Both the position numbers and the translations under genes were made by a program. The notes beneath the pieces were generated by a model. It did not search any database, was not told the DNA's origin, and worked only from the letters and a program-made list of their open reading frames with translations. Of a stretch of 64,000 nucleotides of DNA, positions 60,461 to 64,000 are shown in pieces (position 1 is the stretch's first letter; each line of letters begins with the position of its first letter). The stretch is from the NCBI RefSeq assembly GCF_008000815.1, contig NZ_CP042806.1:3906001-3970000 (forward strand). The letters are read 5' to 3'. Source of the stretch: Terriglobus albidus (GTDB taxonomy: Bacteria; Acidobacteriota; Terriglobia; Terriglobales; Acidobacteriaceae).

Positions 60461-60477
60461 ATACCCTACTAGGGTAT
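60461..60477. promoter_or_regulatory. CsoR-type operator palindrome
   Basis: ATACCCTACTAGGGTAT is a perfect 8+1+8 inverted repeat with the CCC/GGG tracts of CsoR-family operators. It overlaps a TATAAA -10 for the broken repressor gene (minus, 60458-60463) and sits just before a TATACA -10 (plus, 60480-60485) for the 74-aa gene, so it is placed to control both divergent units. Confidence 0.75.
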
Positions 60478-60529
60478 CCTATACAGACCATCGAACTTGC
60501 ACATCTCAGAGGAAAGGAGGAATGCTCCC

Positions 60530-60754
60530 ATGACGCAAAAGACTCGCATGTTGTTACAGCCGAAGACTGCGCAGCTCCGAAAGCCGATCGTGCAGCGCTG
60601 GATTGAGACCGCCGATGAACGCTGCCCGCTGGCGGGAATGTGGACAGCGCTGACCGTCGATCAGCAGGAAACTACGGTCGAAGACGACTTGCCCTGGCGC
60701 ATCCTCCCGATGACTCTTCGAGGATGCGCCATATCCCCTCCCTGTATCACTTAG
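60530..60754 (+). CDS. Small protein downstream of the CsoR-type operator
   Basis: A 74-residue soluble protein (MTQKTRMLLQPKTAQLRKPI...) with three cysteines (ERCPLAGMW, RGCAISPPC). A strong AAAGGAGG is nine bases before the ATG. I do not recognise the family. Its position behind an intact operator suggests it was metal- or stress-induced; the regulator is now broken, so it may be expressed constitutively. It could also be a shortened remnant of a longer gene. Confidence 0.6.
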   Translation: MTQKTRMLLQPKTAQLRKPIVQRWIETADERCPLAGMWTALTVDQQETTVEDDLPWRILPMTLRGCAISPPCIT

Positions 60755-60786
60755 CAAGCTGTAACCATCTCTCAGGAACGAAATTC

Positions 60787-61100
60787 ATGCGCATGACTCT
60801 CTCGTTTTTGCTTGCGGGTGCTTTTGTGTGAGCTTCGCCCCGTGCCCAGAGCACGCAGGACGATACGTCCAGGACCCTGTCGTCGTCCGCTTGGATTTCT
60901 CTTAGGCGACGGAAATCTTACCTATGGGCGGGAGAACCTTCTGGAGACGTACTACCCTGGCGAGCGTGGCTCGTGGCCTATCGATGACGCTCGGCTTGCA
61001 ATACATCACGAGTCCAGGCTACAACCGCGACCGTCCAGGCTACAACCGCGACCGCGGACCGGTCCTCGTGCCCAGCGTCAGGACGCACGTGGAATTTTAG
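60787..61100 (+). pseudogene. Remnant of an OprB-type carbohydrate porin
   Basis: The start encodes a signal peptide (MRMTLSFLLAGAFV) interrupted by a TGA at codon 15, continuing ASPRAQSTQDDTS. Then a different frame gives FLLGDGNLTYGRENLLETYY, and another gives VARGLSMTLGLQYITSPGYNRDR and GPVLVPSVRTHVEF with a stop at 61098. These are the signal and the last two strands of an OprB-family barrel; roughly 350-400 residues between are deleted. A 21-bp tandem duplication (CCAGGCTACAACCGCGACCG) is also present. Confidence 0.75.
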
Positions 61101-61486
61101 AACTCTTGATTCTCATGTTCTCGGCGGCTCAGGTATAGCCCCAGGTAGGTCACGATAACTCCGAGGCCGGAAAAAAGCAGTGCCAAAAACCATCGCGGCG
61201 TTCCTGCCTCGATCTGAGCATTGGTGGGGTCATCCGGGCGATACGCGATCGCGACGGTCTGTCCCCGGCGCAGCCCGGGCAGTGCTTTCGCGGAGGTGAT
61301 CTCGTACTGCCGGCTCTGTTTGGTGTTGAAGAGGAAACGGGGATGATCGTTTTCGACCGTCAGGATCACGGCCTGTGTATGCTCCGCGTGCAGCAGGAAC
61401 CAGCCTTCCGCGAGTCCGAGCCCTACTCCGATCAGCGTAAGAATTGACCCCAGGGCCAAGGCGGTCACACGAAACAGACGTTGCAT
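61097..61486 (-). CDS. DUF3592-type membrane protein
   Basis: A 129-residue protein with a helix at each end (TALALGSILTLIGVGLGLA and WFLALLFSGLGVIVTYLGLYL) and a periplasmic-type beta domain between them. The stretch LRRGQTVAIAYRPDDPTNAQI is the DUF3592 signature. The stop overlaps the end of the porin remnant by three bases. Function unknown. Confidence 0.8.
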   Translation of the reverse strand: MQRLFRVTALALGSILTLIGVGLGLAEGWFLLHAEHTQAVILTVENDHPRFLFNTKQSRQYEITSAKALPGLRRGQTVAIAYRPDDPTNAQIEAGTPRWFLALLFSGLGVIVTYLGLYLSRREHENQEF

Positions 61487-61552
61487 ATGTCTTTCAGTGT
61501 ATGGCGATCGCGCAGTGCATAAGCTTTCGCACGGGCCTCTGACGAGTCGACC

Positions 61553-61558
61553 TATACT
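61553..61558 (+). promoter_or_regulatory. -10 box of a probable leaderless prepilin peptidase promoter
   Basis: TATACT is followed by six bases and the GTG start of the prepilin peptidase gene, with no Shine-Dalgarno apart from a G run that touches the start codon. Confidence 0.45.
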
Positions 61559-61564
61559 GCGGGG

Positions 61565-62500
61565 GTGGAACTCTCGTCGCTGGTGCTGATCGGTTCGTTT
61601 GTATTAGGGCTGCTACTGGGTAGCTTTCTGAATGTATGTATCTCGCGGCTGCCATTGGGTGAATCGGTCATTGGCGGACGGTCCATGTGCCGAAGCTGCG
61701 GCAAGACAGTCCGCTGGTACGACAACATTCCACTGTTGAGCTGGGTCATTTTGCGGGCGCGATGCCGTGATTGCAAAGCGGCGATCTCCTGGCGGTATCC
61801 GGCGGTGGAACTTGCCACCGCGCTCTGGTTTCTCCGCTCCGGCTCGATCCTGTGGCGCGACTGGAACTTTACCTGCGACTTCTGCAACCAGTACCAGATC
61901 CAGACGAACCGCGTCATCCTGGACCTCGCCGTGCTGGCTGCCGGATATCTTTTGATTGGTCTGATGGTTATGGACTGGCAGACACACACGCTGCCGGACA
62001 GCTTCACCCTCACCGGAATCATCCTCGGCTTTGCCCTGACCTGCGTCCATGCTATGTACCTGGCGCCGGGTGAAGGAGAGCTTCATCTGCACCGCCAGGT
62101 GAAGCTGAATTCGGCGGGCGCCGGACGAAGCACAGGAGACCTGTTCATCACCGGACCGGAGGCGGTCGTCCTTGGCCGGGTAGTGGCTATCGCCGGCGCC
62201 ATGCTGTTACTGCTGATCTTCCACTGGGCCTACAAAGCGCTGCGGAAACGCGAAGGCATGGGCATGGGTGACGTGAAGTTGCTGGGAATGATTGCCGCCT
62301 TTTTCGGCTGGTGGCCCGCAGTTCTGGCGCTTTTTATCGGAACAGTTACGGCGACCGTTTTTGCCGTCATTCAAATGGCACGGGGACGAGCCGACCGTCT
62401 GACCGAACTGCCCTATGGCAGTTTCCTTGCAATAGGAGGTCTGATCACGGCCATGGCAGGACCGATGCTGATCGAGTGGTACGCCGGCCTATTGCGATAG
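61565..62500 (+). CDS. pilD: Type IV prepilin peptidase / N-methyltransferase (A24A)
   Basis: A membrane aspartyl protease of 311 aa that cleaves and N-methylates type IV pilins and type II secretion pseudopilins. N-terminal GSFLNVCISRLPLGESV, the two zinc Cys pairs (CRSCGKTVRW, ARCRDCKAAISW), and the catalytic Asp sites (MDWQTHTLPD and GMGDVKLLG) are intact. The loop between the catalytic helices carries a longer insertion than usual (about residues 165-205). No pilin genes are adjacent. Confidence 0.93.
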   Translation: MELSSLVLIGSFVLGLLLGSFLNVCISRLPLGESVIGGRSMCRSCGKTVRWYDNIPLLSWVILRARCRDCKAAISWRYPAVELATALWFLRSGSILWRDWNFTCDFCNQYQIQTNRVILDLAVLAAGYLLIGLMVMDWQTHTLPDSFTLTGIILGFALTCVHAMYLAPGEGELHLHRQVKLNSAGAGRSTGDLFITGPEAVVLGRVVAIAGAMLLLLIFHWAYKALRKREGMGMGDVKLLGMIAAFFGWWPAVLALFIGTVTATVFAVIQMARGRADRLTELPYGSFLAIGGLITAMAGPMLIEWYAGLLR

Positions 62501-62637
62501 CGCACACTGCATTTGCGAATTCGGACGCACACGGTCTTAATTCAATCGTGTTGCATCTGGGTTACGGTATCGGCCCGTTTCCTTGACACTGGCTTCAAAC
62601 GGAACTTAACCTTGAGGGGACAGCCGACAGACGAACG

Positions 62638-63042
62638 ATGCAAATTCCTTATATTTGGAACTATCTTCCGCTGGCCCTTCAAATCCTTGCAGCCCTTGCA
62701 CTTGCGGGCGGCATGGTGACGGCCAGCTACATCCTTGGGAAGCATCGCCGTACCAAGGTCAAGCTCTCAACCTATGAGTGCGGTATGGAGCCCGTCGGCG
62801 ATGCGCGTGGCCGGTTCACCGTTCGGTTCTACATGGTGGCCATGCTGTTCATCCTGTTCGACGTGGAAGCGGTCTTCATGTTGCCCTGGGCCGTTATCTA
62901 CAAACACCTTCCAACACTGACCGGTTCCCGCTTCTTCGGTTTCAACGAGATGCTGGTCTATATCGGCTTCGTCGCCGTGGGTCTGTTCTACGTCTGGAAG
63001 AAGGGCATCCTCGACTGGGCTGCCGATAAGGGAGACCTCTAG
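62638..63042 (+). CDS. nuoA: NADH-quinone oxidoreductase subunit A
   Basis: A 134-residue, three-helix membrane subunit of Complex I. The conserved stretch STYECGMEPVGDARGRFTVRFYMVAMLFILFDVEAVFMLPWAV includes the loop cysteine and the Asp/Glu of the second helix. It is directly followed by nuoC with a one-base overlap (TAGTG). NuoB, which normally comes next, is missing here. Confidence 0.96.
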   Translation: MQIPYIWNYLPLALQILAALALAGGMVTASYILGKHRRTKVKLSTYECGMEPVGDARGRFTVRFYMVAMLFILFDVEAVFMLPWAVIYKHLPTLTGSRFFGFNEMLVYIGFVAVGLFYVWKKGILDWAADKGDL

Positions 63043-63524
63043 TGCCTGCAACAACCCTGGAAAAGGCGGAAGTCCTGGAGCAGATGGCGGCTAATCCAGC
63101 CGTTGCCGCGCTCTCTTCCCTGTTGATCGATGCCCGGTTCGCGTTGAACGAGCTGACGATCACGGTTCCGAAGGATCAGATCGTTGCTGCCGTCAAAGCG
63201 GTTCAGGCTGCCGGCTACAACTTTATGGAAGACGTGACCTGCGTGGACTGGTACCCCAGCGAACCTCGCTTCCACGTCACGTATCACATCCTTTCGCACT
63301 CGTTGAAAGAGCGTGTCCGTCTGATTGCGCCGGTGGGATCTGAAGATCTGTCGATTGATTCCATCACCGACGTCTGGCCCTCGGCTAACTTTTACGAGCG
63401 CGAGGTCTTTGATCTCTTCGGCGTACACTTTGGCGGACACCCGAACCTGCGCCGCATCATGATGCCGGATGACTGGAAGGGTCACCCGCTGCGTAAGGAC
63501 TATCCGGTGGAGGGTTACCGCTAA
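63042..63524 (+). CDS. nuoC: NADH-quinone oxidoreductase subunit C
   Basis: A 160-residue peripheral-arm subunit. The motif [45 protein letters not shown] is characteristic, only part of which is quoted by family signatures. Starts at GTG 63042 overlapping the nuoA stop by one base, and its stop overlaps the nuoD start (TAATG). All three genes are therefore tightly coupled. Confidence 0.95.
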   Translation: MPATTLEKAEVLEQMAANPAVAALSSLLIDARFALNELTITVPKDQIVAAVKAVQAAGYNFMEDVTCVDWYPSEPRFHVTYHILSHSLKERVRLIAPVGSEDLSIDSITDVWPSANFYEREVFDLFGVHFGGHPNLRRIMMPDDWKGHPLRKDYPVEGYR

Positions 63525-64000
63525 TGCCGACCTCAGTTGAAGACCTCATCAATCCGGGCGTTGACGACGTAATCGCCGACTCCAAGCTGCATGGCAACAT
63601 CGATCCGGCACAGGACCAGACAATGGTCCTGAACATGGGTCCGCAGCACCCTTCCACTCACGGCGTACTGCGCGTGGTGCTGGAGGTTGACGGCGAGAGT
63701 GTTGTCGCCCTGGCGCCCGATATCGGCTATCTGCACACCGGCATCGAGAAGACCTGCGAGGCGAAGTTCTATCAGCAGGTTGTGCCGCTGACCGACCGCA
63801 TCGACTACCTCTGCCCGATGACCAACAATCTGACCTACTGCCTGGCGGTTGAGAAGCTGCTGCAGTTGGAGATTCCGGAGCGGGCACAGTATCTGCGCGT
63901 GCTGCTGAATGAGCTGACCCGTCTGAACAGCCACCTGGTATGGCTGGGAACGCACGCCATGGATATCGGCGCGCTGACGGTCTTCCTCTACTGCTTCCGC
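63524..64000 (+). CDS. nuoD: NADH-quinone oxidoreductase subunit D (partial, runs off the window)
   Basis: The first 159 residues of the 49-kDa-type subunit. After a 36-residue N-terminal extension the family sequence begins: [66 protein letters not shown]. The HGVLR histidine that contacts quinone is present. The ATG overlaps the nuoC stop by one base. Confidence 0.96.
   Translation, partial: MPTSVEDLINPGVDDVIADSKLHGNIDPAQDQTMVLNMGPQHPSTHGVLRVVLEVDGESVVALAPDIGYLHTGIEKTCEAKFYQQVVPLTDRIDYLCPMTNNLTYCLAVEKLLQLEIPERAQYLRVLLNELTRLNSHLVWLGTHAMDIGALTVFLYCFR

Overview
The window looks like a chromosomal segment of an acidobacterium, probably family Acidobacteriaceae (Terriglobus/Granulicella/Edaphobacter-like). 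This is an inference from hopanoid genes, three large S53 (kumamolisin-type) proteins with Ig-like repeats, a tandem DUF507 pair, a FecR/Trp-rich surface protein and moderately high G+C. Most of the DNA is housekeeping coding sequence, partly in short operons.

Layout: 0-8 kb (mostly minus) holds hpnH (partial), shc and ispH, then thiE, a small membrane protein, accC, accB and pepP. 7.7-16 kb holds a phosphoesterase, an excisionase-type HTH protein, an MBL-fold hydrolase, a GAF-GAF-PP2C phosphatase, aroA, a GT4 glycosyltransferase and a DUF151 nuclease. 16-28 kb holds miaB, tRNA-Glu(CTC), two DUF507 genes, a [2Fe-2S] ferredoxin, recJ, an HlyD-type adaptor, a TPR protein, ctaA, a VOC protein, a LEA-like protein and ppk. 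28-39 kb is a run of three S53 genes; the last has lost its catalytic residues and carries about nine Ig-like modules. 39-49 kb holds a lysozyme-like protein with a histone-H1-like tail, an M16 protease pair, glmU, a lytic transglycosylase and an ECF sigma/anti-sigma pair. 49-64 kb holds ftcD, a PagL-like deacylase, yebC, glgA, rsmA, a FecR protein, ruvC, thiG, a decayed metal-regulator/porin patch, a prepilin peptidase and the start of a Complex I operon (nuoA, nuoC, nuoD partial).

Main non-gene signals: (1) seven copies of a ~115-bp palindromic MITE-like element, most flanked by TA, whose ends repeatedly form the stop codon of the neighbouring gene and in one case directly abut the recJ start. 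(2) Many operon-first genes have no Shine-Dalgarno but a -10 hexamer 5-7 nt before the start codon, predicting leaderless mRNAs. (3) A strongly folded RNA upstream of thiG contains a 17-codon ORF preceded by a near-perfect complement of the 16S rRNA 3' tail. (4) A CsoR/FrmR-family gene broken by two frameshifts has its palindromic operator still intact, next to a remnant of an OprB-type porin. (5) The three S53 proteins share a C-terminal TM - Arg-rich - TM - Gly-Cys module.

All functional names rest on motif recognition by eye; no database search was run.
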